From: Candidatus Heteroclostridium caecigallinarum
Lineage (GTDB): Bacteria > Bacillota > Clostridia > Christensenellales > CAG-314
Assembly: GCA_904419725.1 (NCBI GenBank)
Contig: CAJFSP010000003.1
Coordinates: 97,139-158,042, forward strand
Direction: 5' to 3'
Length of the DNA: 60,904 nucleotides
How positions within the stretch are numbered: position 1 is the first letter of the stretch; every line of letters begins with the position of its first letter. The position numbers were made by a program, and so were the translations under genes. The notes below the pieces were generated by a model, which saw only the letters and a list, made by a program, of their open reading frames with translations, searched no databases and was not told the origin of the DNA. Below are positions 1 through 7,870 of the stretch, piece after piece.

Positions 1-177
1 AAAATCGTCGCGGGCGACAAGGCGGGCAAAGCGACCGTTAAGGCTCAGGTCGTTTCTCACGGCAAAGGCGATAAAATCATTGTTTTCAAATACAAAGCAA
101 AGAAGAATATTCGCAAAAAACAGGGCCACAGACAACCGTTCACGAAAATTAAAGTTACGGAAATTTCCGTAAAATAA
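1..177 (+). CDS. rplU: 50S ribosomal protein bL21, C-terminal part
   Basis: The last 58 residues of a ribosomal protein enter from the left edge, so the 5' end is missing. The basic segment [20 protein letters not shown] is the hallmark C-terminal block of bL21, which binds 23S rRNA in the large subunit. The stop is followed after one base by the ATG of prp, and rpmA comes next; this is the usual Firmicutes rplU-prp-rpmA operon. The assignment is firm although only the C-terminus is visible. Confidence 0.95.
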   Translation, partial: KIVAGDKAGKATVKAQVVSHGKGDKIIVFKYKAKKNIRKKQGHRQPFTKIKVTEISVK

Positions 178-178
178 A

Positions 179-514
179 ATGACGGATATCACAATCACTA
201 AAAAGGCAAACCGCATTGTAAAGGTCGAGTGCTCCGGGCACACGGGCTACGGTGAAGAGGGCGAGGACATAGTCTGCGCGGCGCTGAGTTCGGTGGTGCA
301 GACGGCGCTGATGGGTTTGCTGGCCGTGGCGAGAGTCAAGGTTGACTATCACCGCGACGACAAAAAAGGCACATTGACGTTTGCCCTTCCCGACGGGCTT
401 TCCGAGGGGAAAAAGCATGACGCGGCGGTTATTCTCGACACTATGCTGTGCGGCGTCAGCGATTTGAGAGAGGGCTTTTCGGATTTTATCAATTTGGAGG
501 TAACGAACCTATGA
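179..514 (+). CDS. prp: Ribosomal-processing cysteine protease Prp
   Basis: A 111-residue protein of the Prp (YsxB) family. The conserved core [18 protein letters not shown] contains the expected catalytic dyad, His21 and Cys33. In Firmicutes Prp removes a short N-terminal extension from bL27 before ribosome assembly, and the next gene encodes a bL27 with exactly such an extension. It starts one base after the rplU stop, and its stop overlaps the rpmA start (ATGA), so translation is probably coupled. Function is inferred from family, motif and context, which agree. Confidence 0.95.
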   Translation: MTDITITKKANRIVKVECSGHTGYGEEGEDIVCAALSSVVQTALMGLLAVARVKVDYHRDDKKGTLTFALPDGLSEGKKHDAAVILDTMLCGVSDLREGFSDFINLEVTNL

Positions 515-789
515 TGTTTATGAATATACAGTTGTTCGCTCACAAAAAAGGTGTCGGCAGTTCCAAAAACGGCCGCGACAGCGAAAGTAAACGTCTGGGC
601 GCGAAACGCGCCGACGGACAGTTTGTTCTTGCGGGCAACGTGCTTGTTAAACAGAACGGTACCAGAATACACGCGGGCAACAATGTAGGCGTAGGCAGCG
701 ACTACACTCTTTTCGCGCTAATTGACGGTGTCGTTAAATTCGAGCATAAGGGAAAAACGCAAAAACAGGTCAGTGTTTATCCTAACTAA
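511..789 (+). CDS. rpmA: 50S ribosomal protein bL27 with cleavable N-terminus
   Basis: A 92-residue bL27 with the typical [16 protein letters not shown]-terminal region that reaches the peptidyl transferase centre. It begins MMFMNIQLF before AHKKG, matching the Prp cleavage signal (cut after the Phe) found in Firmicutes bL27. The start is the ATG overlapping the prp stop, preceded by GGAGG at 496-500. A longer in-frame reading upstream would only repeat prp sequence in another frame. A strong terminator follows. Confidence 0.96.
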   Translation: MMFMNIQLFAHKKGVGSSKNGRDSESKRLGAKRADGQFVLAGNVLVKQNGTRIHAGNNVGVGSDYTLFALIDGVVKFEHKGKTQKQVSVYPN

Positions 790-814
790 TGCGGGCGAAG
801 GACGCGCACATTTC

Positions 815-844
815 GAGGGTTTCGTAAAGGAACCCTCTTTTTTT
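815..844 (+). terminator. Terminator of rplU-prp-rpmA
   Basis: A GAGGGTT...AACCCTC stem with a nine-base loop is followed by seven T's, a classic intrinsic terminator just after rpmA. Confidence 0.85.
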
Positions 845-854
845 ATAATCGGTT

Positions 855-1700
855 ATGAAGACAGAATACACAAAAGACGGCTTGCTTGTGAGCGGAGCGC
901 TCAATTTCGACGTCGGGCAGACGCTTGAATGCGGGCAGATTTTTCGCTTCGAGAAGCGTGGCGAAGGGCTTTACACGGTATATTCCGCAGACAAAAAGGC
1001 TGAAACCGAGCAAAAAGGCGACACCGTCAGGATAACGACGGACAGCCCGGAGTATTTCCGGAAGTTTTTCGATTTGGACAGGGACTACTCATACCTCGAA
1101 AAAAAGTGCCGCGCCTATGACTTTCTGGGCGAGGCGTACGACTTCGGCAAAGGCATCAGGATACTAAACCAGAACCTTACGGAAATGATATTTTCCTTCA
1201 TCATTTCGGCCAACAACAACATAAAGCGCATTCAGCTGATAATCGGCAGGATATGCGACGCCATAGGAAAAGACATGGGCGGTTACAAGGCGTTTCCCAC
1301 GGCGGAAGCCATGGCGGCGCAGAGCCCGCTGTTTTTCAAGGAGATGGGCGCCGGATACCGCGCGGAATATCTGGCGGACACGGCAAAAGCGCTCGCCGGA
1401 GGTTTCGGCCTCGGCCGGCTTTCTTCAATGGACACGGCGGCCGCCAGAAAGAAACTGCTTTCGCTTAAAGGCGTTGGGCCCAAGGTGGCGGACTGCATTT
1501 TGCTGTTCGGGCTGAGAAAGTGCGATTCTTTTCCCGTGGACACGTGGATTGAAAAGGTGTATCACGAGTATTTCGAAACGGGGCTTAAAACCCGTGAGGA
1601 AATAGCGGCTTATCTTGTGGGACTGTTCGGCGACGACGCCGGAATGATTCAGCAATATCTGTTTTATTTTCAGCGTGAAAAGAGCCGAGCCGGGGCGTGA
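855..1700 (+). CDS. 8-oxoguanine DNA glycosylase, OGG family
   Basis: A 281-residue HhH-GPD glycosylase that excises oxidised guanine from DNA and has beta-lyase activity. The helix-hairpin-helix reads LLSLKGVGPKVADCILLFGL, with catalytic Lys210 in GPKVADC. Asp229 in FPVDTW lies 19 residues later, the same spacing as Lys249/Asp268 of human OGG1. The N-terminal domain (about 1-120) matches OGG_N, with the LECGQIFRFE motif. No Shine-Dalgarno precedes the ATG, but TATAAT lies only five bases upstream, so a leaderless transcript is possible. A terminator separates it from rpmA. Confidence 0.9.
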   Translation: MKTEYTKDGLLVSGALNFDVGQTLECGQIFRFEKRGEGLYTVYSADKKAETEQKGDTVRITTDSPEYFRKFFDLDRDYSYLEKKCRAYDFLGEAYDFGKGIRILNQNLTEMIFSFIISANNNIKRIQLIIGRICDAIGKDMGGYKAFPTAEAMAAQSPLFFKEMGAGYRAEYLADTAKALAGGFGLGRLSSMDTAAARKKLLSLKGVGPKVADCILLFGLRKCDSFPVDTWIEKVYHEYFETGLKTREEIAAYLVGLFGDDAGMIQQYLFYFQREKSRAGA

Positions 1701-1716
1701 ATGGCGGAAAAAAGTA

Positions 1717-1745
1717 TAGACAAACGATATAAAAAGTTTTATTAT
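1717..1745 (+). promoter_or_regulatory. Promoter of the NYN-domain gene
   Basis: TAGACA and TATTAT are separated by 17 bases in an AT-rich gap about 30 bases before the start codon. This is a reasonable sigma-A promoter. Confidence 0.55.
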
Positions 1746-1775
1746 ATTTATTAAGATATTTTTTTGGAGGCTGTC

Positions 1776-2669
1776 ATGAACAACCAGAACCGCATAGCCC
1801 TGTTTGTCGACATCGACAACATGCCGCTCGGCAAACAGCATATAGACAGAATCATTTCCCGGCTGGAAGAAAGCGGGGAAATAGCCTACGCCAAGTTTTA
1901 CGGGGTCACGGACAGACGCCACAGGGACATCATCTGCGACATCGCCGCCAGGGGTTTTGAAATGGCGCCGCCGGTCAACCCGAAAAAGCGGGGCAGCACC
2001 AAGGTTTTCGACAACAGAATTCTGGTGGATTTGTGCGAACTCGTGTTTACAAACACATCGGTTTCGTCGGTGGCAATAGTAGCGAATCCGACAAACCTGG
2101 TGCATCTGTTCGCCAGACTGAAAAGGGAAGACGTGGGTATTTACGCCTGCGACAATCTGGACGACGACAGCCTTGCTTTTGTTGACGAAATTTTGCGTTT
2201 CGGCTATGACGACCCGAACACAGCGGCAAAGAAAAGAGCGGCGGAAGGCGAAAGAGAAAACGCCGGCGCTTTCAAAATAGTCACCAGACGCGACGAAGTC
2301 CCGTCTCCGGAAGACGCCGCCGAAGAAGAAGGCGAAGACGAAACCGCCGTCGAAACGGCTACTGACGCCGAAGACGAAACCGCGGAAACGGAAAGCGCGC
2401 CGGCGGAAGAAACGGAGGAATACGAAGAAGCCGCAGGCGAAGAGCCTGCCGCGGAAGCGGATCAACCGCCGGAAGAAGCCGCGGACGAAACCCCGTCCGA
2501 GGAACCACAAGCCGAGCAGCCGTCGGAAGAAAAGGCGGACGGTGAAGACGCCGACCTCGAAATTCTAAAAGAAATCCAGCGGATGAAAGAGGAAACGCCG
2601 TCGGACGACGACAAGGAAGACGCCGAACTGATTGAGAAAATCAAAAAACTGCTGGACGAATTCAACTGA
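1776..2669 (+). CDS. NYN-domain (PIN-like) protein with long acidic tail
   Basis: The first ~150 residues form a NYN/LabA-type domain: ALFVDIDNMP at the N-terminus, then conserved acidic residues (FDNRILVDL, YACDNLDDDSLAFVDEILRF), as in PIN-like metal-dependent RNases. From about residue 170 to the end the protein is an extremely Glu/Asp/Ala-rich, low-complexity tail ending in a short predicted helix (LEILKEIQRMKEE, ELIEKIKKLLDEF). The ATG is chosen because GGAGG lies five bases upstream; an in-frame TTG 12 bases earlier overlaps that site. A putative RNase, but substrate and role are unknown. Single-gene unit. Confidence 0.75.
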   Translation: MNNQNRIALFVDIDNMPLGKQHIDRIISRLEESGEIAYAKFYGVTDRRHRDIICDIAARGFEMAPPVNPKKRGSTKVFDNRILVDLCELVFTNTSVSSVAIVANPTNLVHLFARLKREDVGIYACDNLDDDSLAFVDEILRFGYDDPNTAAKKRAAEGERENAGAFKIVTRRDEVPSPEDAAEEEGEDETAVETATDAEDETAETESAPAEETEEYEEAAGEEPAAEADQPPEEAADETPSEEPQAEQPSEEKADGEDADLEILKEIQRMKEETPSDDDKEDAELIEKIKKLLDEFN

Positions 2670-2675
2670 TTAAGC

Positions 2676-2693
2676 ATATAAAAATTTTTATAT
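2676..2693. promoter_or_regulatory. AT-only 18-bp palindrome before the oxidoreductase operon
   Basis: A perfect self-complementary A/T stretch (ATATAAAAA and its complement) lies in the AT-rich gap ahead of the operon. It may be part of the promoter, an operator or a weak terminator. No clear -35/-10 pair was found. Confidence 0.3.
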
Positions 2694-2725
2694 AAAACTA
2701 TTTATATAAATGCATGGAGGAACAA

Positions 2726-2932
2726 ATGGCAAGAGTTATTTTTGAAACCGACAGATGCAAGGGATGCGGACTTTGCGTAATGGCTTGTCCCAAAAAAATC
2801 GTGCATATCAACGGTGACGTGGTAAACGCCATTGGCTACAACCCCGCCGAAGTGACCGATATGTCGCAATGTATCGGCTGCGCCATGTGCGCGACAATGT
2901 GTCCCGATTGCGTAATCGAAGTTAGGAGATGA
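2726..2932 (+). CDS. 2-oxoacid:ferredoxin oxidoreductase, delta (ferredoxin) subunit
   Basis: A 68-residue two-cluster ferredoxin. CKGCGLCVMACP and CIGCAMCATMCP each provide the CxxCxxCxxxC pattern for a [4Fe-4S] cluster. In this enzyme family the delta subunit passes electrons from the thiamine-dependent site to external ferredoxin. The start is the ATG five bases after GGAGG (2716-2720); an upstream ATG overlaps the ribosome site. It is the first gene of a delta-alpha-beta-gamma operon, the order usual for VOR/KOR-type enzymes. Confidence 0.9.
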   Translation: MARVIFETDRCKGCGLCVMACPKKIVHINGDVVNAIGYNPAEVTDMSQCIGCAMCATMCPDCVIEVRR

Positions 2933-2937
2933 CAGGT

Positions 2938-3996
2938 ATGGAAAAAGTATTGATGAAAGGCAATGAAGCCATTGCCGAAGCCGCGGTGAGAGGCGGATGC
3001 CGCTTTTTCGCGGGATATCCTATCACACCGCAAAACGAAATTCCGGAGTACCTTTCGGCGCGCCTGCCGGAAGTCGGCGGAACATTTATCCAGAGTGAAA
3101 GCGAAGTCAGCGCGATCAATATGATTTACGGCGCTTCCGCGGCGGGTTGCAGGGCGATGACGTCGTCGTCAAGCCCGGGCATCAGCCTTAAACAGGAAGG
3201 CATCAGTTACATCGCCTGCGGGCAGCTGCCTTGCGTAATCATCAACATGGTTCGCGGCGGCCCTGGCCTCGGCACTATTTATCCGGGACAGGCCGACTAT
3301 TTTCAGGCGGTGAAAGGCGGCGGACACGGCGACTATAAACTTTTGGTTTATACGCCTGCCACCGTTCAGGAAGCCGTCGATATCACCTACAAGGCGTTTG
3401 ACATGGCGGACAAATACCGCATTCCGGTGCTGATTCTCGGCGACGGTACCATCGGCCAGATGATGGAGCCTGTCGCGCTGCCTGAAATGAAAGACCCGTC
3501 CACCTTCCCTAAAAAAGACTGGGCGCTCACCGGCCGCAAAGACAGACCTAAAAACATCGTCAACACGCTGGATATGAATCCTGACAAACTCGAAGCCATA
3601 ACGGACAGGCTGTTTGACGTTTATGAGCAGATAAGACAAAACGACGTGGAATACGAAGAATATATGTGCGACGACGCCGAAACCGTCATCGTGGCTTACG
3701 GTATCGTCAGCCGCGTGGCGAAATCCGCCGTCAACGAAATGCGCGCCAGGGGAGAAAAAGTGGGGCTCTTCCGCCCGATTACAGTTTCGCCTTATCCTGA
3801 CAAGGCGATAGCCGCTCTGGCCGAAAAACCTTGCGTAAAGAGATTTTTCGTTTCGGAACTCAGCAAGGGGCAGATGGTGGAAGACGTGCGTCTTGCCGTC
3901 AACGGCAGAAAGCCGGTTGAGTTTTACGGCAGAACGGGCGGCCACGTAATCAATACCGAAGAACTTATCGAGGCAATCGAAGGAGGTAAACGTTAA
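2938..3996 (+). CDS. vorB: 2-oxoacid:ferredoxin oxidoreductase, alpha subunit (VorB-like)
   Basis: A 352-residue alpha subunit. MKGNEAIAEAAVRGGCRFFAGYPITPQNEIPEYL is the conserved N-terminal pyrimidine-binding region, followed by MTSSSSPGISLKQEGISY and GGPGLGTIYPGQADYFQ. It forms the catalytic core with the beta subunit and oxidatively decarboxylates a 2-oxoacid to an acyl-CoA with ferredoxin as acceptor. The 2-oxoisovalerate (Vor) reading rests on remembered resemblance to clostridial VorB; 2-oxoglutarate is a real alternative. The ATG nine bases after AGGAG is preferred to one overlapping the previous stop. The stop overlaps the next start (TAATG). Confidence 0.88.
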   Translation: MEKVLMKGNEAIAEAAVRGGCRFFAGYPITPQNEIPEYLSARLPEVGGTFIQSESEVSAINMIYGASAAGCRAMTSSSSPGISLKQEGISYIACGQLPCVIINMVRGGPGLGTIYPGQADYFQAVKGGGHGDYKLLVYTPATVQEAVDITYKAFDMADKYRIPVLILGDGTIGQMMEPVALPEMKDPSTFPKKDWALTGRKDRPKNIVNTLDMNPDKLEAITDRLFDVYEQIRQNDVEYEEYMCDDAETVIVAYGIVSRVAKSAVNEMRARGEKVGLFRPITVSPYPDKAIAALAEKPCVKRFFVSELSKGQMVEDVRLAVNGRKPVEFYGRTGGHVINTEELIEAIEGGKR

Positions 3997-4742
3997 TGGA
4001 AGAGAAAGTTGTATTCAAAAGACCGGCTCTGCTGGAAAACGTGCCTTTGCACTATTGCCCCGGCTGCACGCACGGTATCGTGCACAGACTCATTGCCGAA
4101 ACGCTTGAGGAACTGGGCGTGACCCAGGAAAACGTCATCGGCGTGGCGCCTGTCGGCTGCGCCGTGTTCGCCTATGACTACTTTACCTGCGACATGGCTG
4201 AAGCCGCCCACGGCAGGGCGCCTTCCGTCGCGACGGGCATCAAGAGAGTGCACCCTGACAAAGTGGTGTTTTCTTACCAGGGCGACGGCGACCTTGCCAG
4301 TATCGGTATGGCGGAAACCGTTCACGCCGCCGCGAGAAACGAAAACTTCACCGTTATATTCATAAACAACTCCATATACGGCATGACCGGCGGTCAGATG
4401 GCGCCGACTACGCTGCTCGGACAGTACTCGACCACCAGCCAGCACGGCCGCGATCCAAAACTCAACGGCTATCCGATACACGTCAGCGAAATGCTGTCGC
4501 AGCTTGTGGGTCCGCAGTATATCGAACGTGTTTCGACGCATGACGCCGCTCACGTGCTGCAAGCCAAAAAGGCAATCAAGAAGGCATTTCAGTATCAGCT
4601 GGAAGGCAAGGGCTTCTCGATGGTGGAAGTGCTCGTCGCGTGCCCGACCAACTGGAAGATGACGCCTGACAAAGCGGTGCAGTACATCAAGGACGAAGTT
4701 ATGAAATTCTACCCTCTGGGCGTGTACAAAGACAGGGGCTAA
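3996..4742 (+). CDS. 2-oxoacid:ferredoxin oxidoreductase, beta (TPP-binding) subunit
   Basis: A 248-residue thiamine-diphosphate subunit. It has the HYCPGCTHG motif near the N-terminus and the TPP/Mg2+ signature GDGDLASIG followed by NNSIYGMTGGQ. It pairs with the preceding alpha subunit to form the active site. The length is normal for the family and no fusion is seen. Translation is probably coupled to alpha, and an AGGAGG-rich sequence lies just before the start. Confidence 0.92.
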   Translation: MEEKVVFKRPALLENVPLHYCPGCTHGIVHRLIAETLEELGVTQENVIGVAPVGCAVFAYDYFTCDMAEAAHGRAPSVATGIKRVHPDKVVFSYQGDGDLASIGMAETVHAAARNENFTVIFINNSIYGMTGGQMAPTTLLGQYSTTSQHGRDPKLNGYPIHVSEMLSQLVGPQYIERVSTHDAAHVLQAKKAIKKAFQYQLEGKGFSMVEVLVACPTNWKMTPDKAVQYIKDEVMKFYPLGVYKDRG

Positions 4743-4753
4743 CGAGGTGAAAT

Positions 4754-5290
4754 ATGGGAAAATGTGAAATGATTTGCGCCGGTTTCGGCGGACAGGGCGT
4801 ATTGAGCCTCGGAATGGTCGTCGCTTACGCCGGTATGTACGACGGAAAAGAAGTCAGCTGGCTGCCTTCGTACGGCCCTGAAATGCGCGGCGGCACGGCG
4901 AACTGCGCCGTTGTCGTCAGCGACACCGAAGTCGCCAACCCTATGGTCAGCAAGCCCGACATCGTAGTGGCGATGAACAAGCCTAGCGTCGCCAAATTCG
5001 TCGACGCCATTGTGCCGGGCGGGTATATGTTTATAAATTCGTCGCTCATCGACACTAAAGTGGACAGAAAAGACATCAACGTTGTTTACGTGGATACTTT
5101 CAAAATCGCTCACGACGGCGGCAACCCTAAGGGCACCAATGTCGTTATGCTGGGCGCCATAGTGGAAAAGACGGGCATAATAACAAAAGAAAACGCCAAA
5201 AAGGCTGTGGCGTACTCTTTCAAAGCCAAACCGAAACTTATTGACATCAACCTCAAAATGTTTGACCTTGGCTGTGAAAGCGTGAAATAA
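4754..5290 (+). CDS. 2-oxoacid:ferredoxin oxidoreductase, gamma subunit
   Basis: A 178-residue gamma subunit with the family's GFGGQGVLSLGMVVAYAG start and the SYGPEMRGGTANC block, which contributes to CoA binding and alpha/beta assembly. It is last in the operon; its ATG follows the beta stop after 11 bases with a GAGGTG ribosome site. A strong terminator follows. Together the four genes make a complete ferredoxin-reducing 2-oxoacid oxidoreductase, fitting an amino-acid-fermenting or anabolic anaerobe. Confidence 0.9.
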   Translation: MGKCEMICAGFGGQGVLSLGMVVAYAGMYDGKEVSWLPSYGPEMRGGTANCAVVVSDTEVANPMVSKPDIVVAMNKPSVAKFVDAIVPGGYMFINSSLIDTKVDRKDINVVYVDTFKIAHDGGNPKGTNVVMLGAIVEKTGIITKENAKKAVAYSFKAKPKLIDINLKMFDLGCESVK

Positions 5291-5309
5291 AGCCCTTGGC
5301 AAAAAAATC

Positions 5310-5348
5310 AAAAGGCAAAGACGAATGAAAGCGTCTTTGCCTTTTTTT
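5310..5348 (+). terminator. Terminator of the oxidoreductase operon
   Basis: A 13-bp stem (AAAGGCAAAGACG with its complement) is followed by a run of seven T's. Confidence 0.9.
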
Positions 5349-5430
5349 AATTCTCGGCGCGTTGCATGTCTTATTAAATAAACTTTAATTTTATATAATA
5401 TTTATATATTAACTTTAAGTTTATATACTT

Positions 5431-5461
5431 ACGCCGAAATCAAAAGACGGCGTGTTTTTTT
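5431..5461 (+). terminator. Second hairpin with T-run before yqfC
   Basis: ACGCCG and CGGCGT pair around an 11-base loop, followed by GTTTTTTT. It lies about 40 bases before the yqfC start and downstream of an AT-rich promoter-like stretch with TATAAT, so it could be a back-up terminator or an attenuator. Confidence 0.5.
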
Positions 5462-5497
5462 GGTTTTTCGCGGCATAGACATATGAGAGGGGATTAT

Positions 5498-5761
5498 ATG
5501 AAAGGCATATGGAAAGAATTTGCCGAAAAACTCGGCGTGCGCCTGGACATGGAAAACCGGAGTTACTGGGTGATTGACGGCGGCGACGTGGTCATCGAGG
5601 GGCACGGCGGCGTCAGAAGCGTGGGGCAGAGCGAAATTTCTTTTGTCTACGGCGGCGGTCTCCTGGTTATTTCGGGCAGCGGTCTGACGATAAAAAACAT
5701 CTCCGGCGGGTTTGCCGTGGTGGGCGGCGAGATAAGCGGCGTCGCCGTGACTGAAAGGTGA
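5498..5761 (+). CDS. yqfC: Sporulation protein YqfC (YabP/YqfC family)
   Basis: An 87-residue protein of the YabP/YqfC family, small beta-rich proteins made in the mother cell during sporulation. The pattern RSYWVIDGGDVVIEGHGGV followed by GGGLLVISGSGLTIKNI matches the family. The ATG preceded by GAGGGG at six bases is chosen over one 15 bases upstream. It is followed by yqfD with almost no gap, the usual pair upstream of phoH. The molecular role is not established. Confidence 0.85.
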   Translation: MKGIWKEFAEKLGVRLDMENRSYWVIDGGDVVIEGHGGVRSVGQSEISFVYGGGLLVISGSGLTIKNISGGFAVVGGEISGVAVTER

Positions 5762-5763
5762 GT

Positions 5764-6885
5764 ATGAAACTTTGGATAAGACTGCGCGTCGAGGGGCTTA
5801 ATATAGACAGGCAGTTTGCCAGAATGACAGGCAGCGGCGTCGCGGTGCGCGACGTCGACAGAAAGGGACACAAAACGCTGGAAATGAGCGTCATAAAGTC
5901 ACAGAAGAGCAATGCTGTTGCTTTTTTCCCGCCGGAGTGTTATAATGTCACGGTAATAGGTGAAGTGGGTTTTGCGGCGGCGCTTTCCGCCGTAAAAAAA
6001 CGGGCGGTTCTCGCGGCGTTGTGCGCGCTTTTCACCGTGTGCGTTTTTGTCATGGGCGGGTACGTGTGGCGTGTAGACATAGACGCGGGCGACGATACCG
6101 CCGCCGTCGTGTCGCTGCTCAGGCAAAACGGGCTGTGGATAGGCGCTGCGAAAAGCGGCATAGACCTTGACGCTGCGGAAAACCTGATATGCAACGGCCT
6201 GCCCGGCGTCAAATACGCGGTCGTGTCGCTGAAAGGCTCGACGCTGACGGTGAAGACGTACGCAAAGGAGACGCCCGCCCCGCAAATCGACCTCAACGAT
6301 CCCGGGAGCGTTTACGCCGCCGCCGACGGCGTTATAACAAGAATGGTGGTTGTCAGCGGCACGCCAAGGGTAAGCGTGGGCGACGAGGTCAAAAAAGGAC
6401 AGATGCTTATAGAGGGCGTGCGCACGTTTGCCGACGGCAGCGTTGAGCCGACGCGCGCCGTGGGCGAGGTTTACGCCGATGTTACGGCGACAGGCAGCGC
6501 CGTGTTTGACGAATACGTCACCCGTTTTGTAAAGACGGGTGAGTGCAAAGTGCGCCGCGGCGTGAGTTTTCTGGGGTATGACGGCACTAAAACGCCCGCG
6601 CTTTACGAGCACCAGATAGCCGAAAGCCAAAGCGTGACTTTGTTTCCGCTGCCGATAACCATAACTGTGACAAGGATATACAGGGCGGAGAGCGTCACGG
6701 AAAAATTGAATTTTGACGACTTCCGCGCCGAAATCAGGGAAAAGGCTCTTGCCGCCGCCCTGATGGCATGCGGGGCGGAAAGCGGCAGCGTTGTGTACGG
6801 AGAAATCAGAAACGGGGGCACGGTCACGGTGACGGCTGAAGTCACCGCGCGGCGCGCGATAGGCGTGTATGCCGTGAACCGATAG
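5764..6885 (+). CDS. yqfD: Sporulation protein YqfD
   Basis: A 373-residue YqfD-family protein of normal length. An N-terminal cytoplasmic part (1-75) is followed by one membrane segment at about 79-99 (AVLAALCALFTVCVFVMGGY). The rest is a large domain outside the mother-cell membrane, beginning WRVDIDAGDDTAAVVSLLRQ. The ATG follows the yqfC stop directly, with GGTGAG as ribosome site; a GTG six bases upstream overlaps yqfC. yqfC-yqfD-phoH is conserved across spore formers. The exact function in spore development is not known. Confidence 0.87.
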   Translation: MKLWIRLRVEGLNIDRQFARMTGSGVAVRDVDRKGHKTLEMSVIKSQKSNAVAFFPPECYNVTVIGEVGFAAALSAVKKRAVLAALCALFTVCVFVMGGYVWRVDIDAGDDTAAVVSLLRQNGLWIGAAKSGIDLDAAENLICNGLPGVKYAVVSLKGSTLTVKTYAKETPAPQIDLNDPGSVYAAADGVITRMVVVSGTPRVSVGDEVKKGQMLIEGVRTFADGSVEPTRAVGEVYADVTATGSAVFDEYVTRFVKTGECKVRRGVSFLGYDGTKTPALYEHQIAESQSVTLFPLPITITVTRIYRAESVTEKLNFDDFRAEIREKALAAALMACGAESGSVVYGEIRNGGTVTVTAEVTARRAIGVYAVNR

Positions 6886-6901
6886 AAATACGGAGGATAC
6901 A

Positions 6902-7864
6902 TTGTCCAAATTCACAAAAACAATCGACGTGCCGAGTTTTGACGTGCTCGCGAAAGTGTTCGGTTCGCTGGACGAAAACGCCGACATAATATCGGGGGCG
7001 TTCGGCGTTGACATTGCGGGCAGAAACGGCAGCATCGGGATAAGCGGCGACGAGGAAGCGGTAAATACCGCGTGCGCCGCCGTGGAAAAACTCATGGACC
7101 TTATCGTCGCGGGCGACGCGGCCGACGCCACAAAGGTGGCATACGTGTGCGACTGCGCGAAACAGGGCAAACTTGCCGAACTTGACGGATTGCTTACCGA
7201 GGCGGTGGCGGTCACCCACCGCGGCAAGGTGATAAAGAGCAAGACGGTGGGGCAGAAGAAATACGTCGAAGCCATCAGAAAACACACGGTGGCGTTCGGC
7301 GAGGGTCCCGCCGGAACGGGGAAAACATATCTCGCGGTGGCGCTGGCGGCGTCGGCGTACAAAAACAAAGAGGTCGACAGAATAATCCTGACCCGTCCCG
7401 CCGTGGAAGCGGGCGAAAAACTCGGGTTTCTGCCCGGCGATTTGCAGGAGAAGGTCAATCCGTATCTGCGGCCGCTGTATGACGCGCTGCAGGAGATGTT
7501 CGGGCTGGATACCTATCAGAAACTGATGGAAAAGGGCGCGATTGAAATCGCTCCGCTGGCATATATGCGCGGACGTACCCTCAACAACGCTTTTGTCATT
7601 CTGGACGAGGCGCAGAACACCACCTGCGAGCAGATGAAGATGTTTCTGACAAGGTTGGGCGAGGGCAGCAAGATGGTTATCACCGGCGACCTGACCCAGG
7701 TGGACCTGCCCGCCGAAAAGAAAAGCGGTCTGCGCCACGCCATGACCGTGCTGAAAGACGTCGAAGGCATTGCCGTAAGACGTATGACGCAGAAAGACGT
7801 GGTAAGGCACCGTCTGGTGCAAATGATAGTTGAGGCTTATGAAAAAGCCGAAAAAAGACAGTGA
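6902..7864 (+). CDS. phoH: PhoH-family ATPase
   Basis: A 320-residue PhoH-like P-loop ATPase. A KH-like N-terminal part is followed by the Walker A GEGPAGTGKTYLAVALA (about 134-150), RPAVEAGEKLGFLPGDLQEK, and the Walker B FVILDEAQN (about 230). The family is tied to RNA metabolism and usually sits beside ybeY, as here. The start is TTG, because CGGAGG lies five bases upstream and no ATG or GTG fits the same spacing. The biochemical target is not defined for the family. Confidence 0.92.
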   Translation: MSKFTKTIDVPSFDVLAKVFGSLDENADIISGAFGVDIAGRNGSIGISGDEEAVNTACAAVEKLMDLIVAGDAADATKVAYVCDCAKQGKLAELDGLLTEAVAVTHRGKVIKSKTVGQKKYVEAIRKHTVAFGEGPAGTGKTYLAVALAASAYKNKEVDRIILTRPAVEAGEKLGFLPGDLQEKVNPYLRPLYDALQEMFGLDTYQKLMEKGAIEIAPLAYMRGRTLNNAFVILDEAQNTTCEQMKMFLTRLGEGSKMVITGDLTQVDLPAEKKSGLRHAMTVLKDVEGIAVRRMTQKDVVRHRLVQMIVEAYEKAEKRQ

Positions 7865-7870
7865 GGAACA

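Noticed and set aside
5899..7458. Long minus-strand ORF opposite yqfD and phoH (519 codons)
   Set aside because: It is an antisense shadow caused by codon bias in GC-rich genes. It spans two unrelated plus-strand genes and has no recognisable domain.
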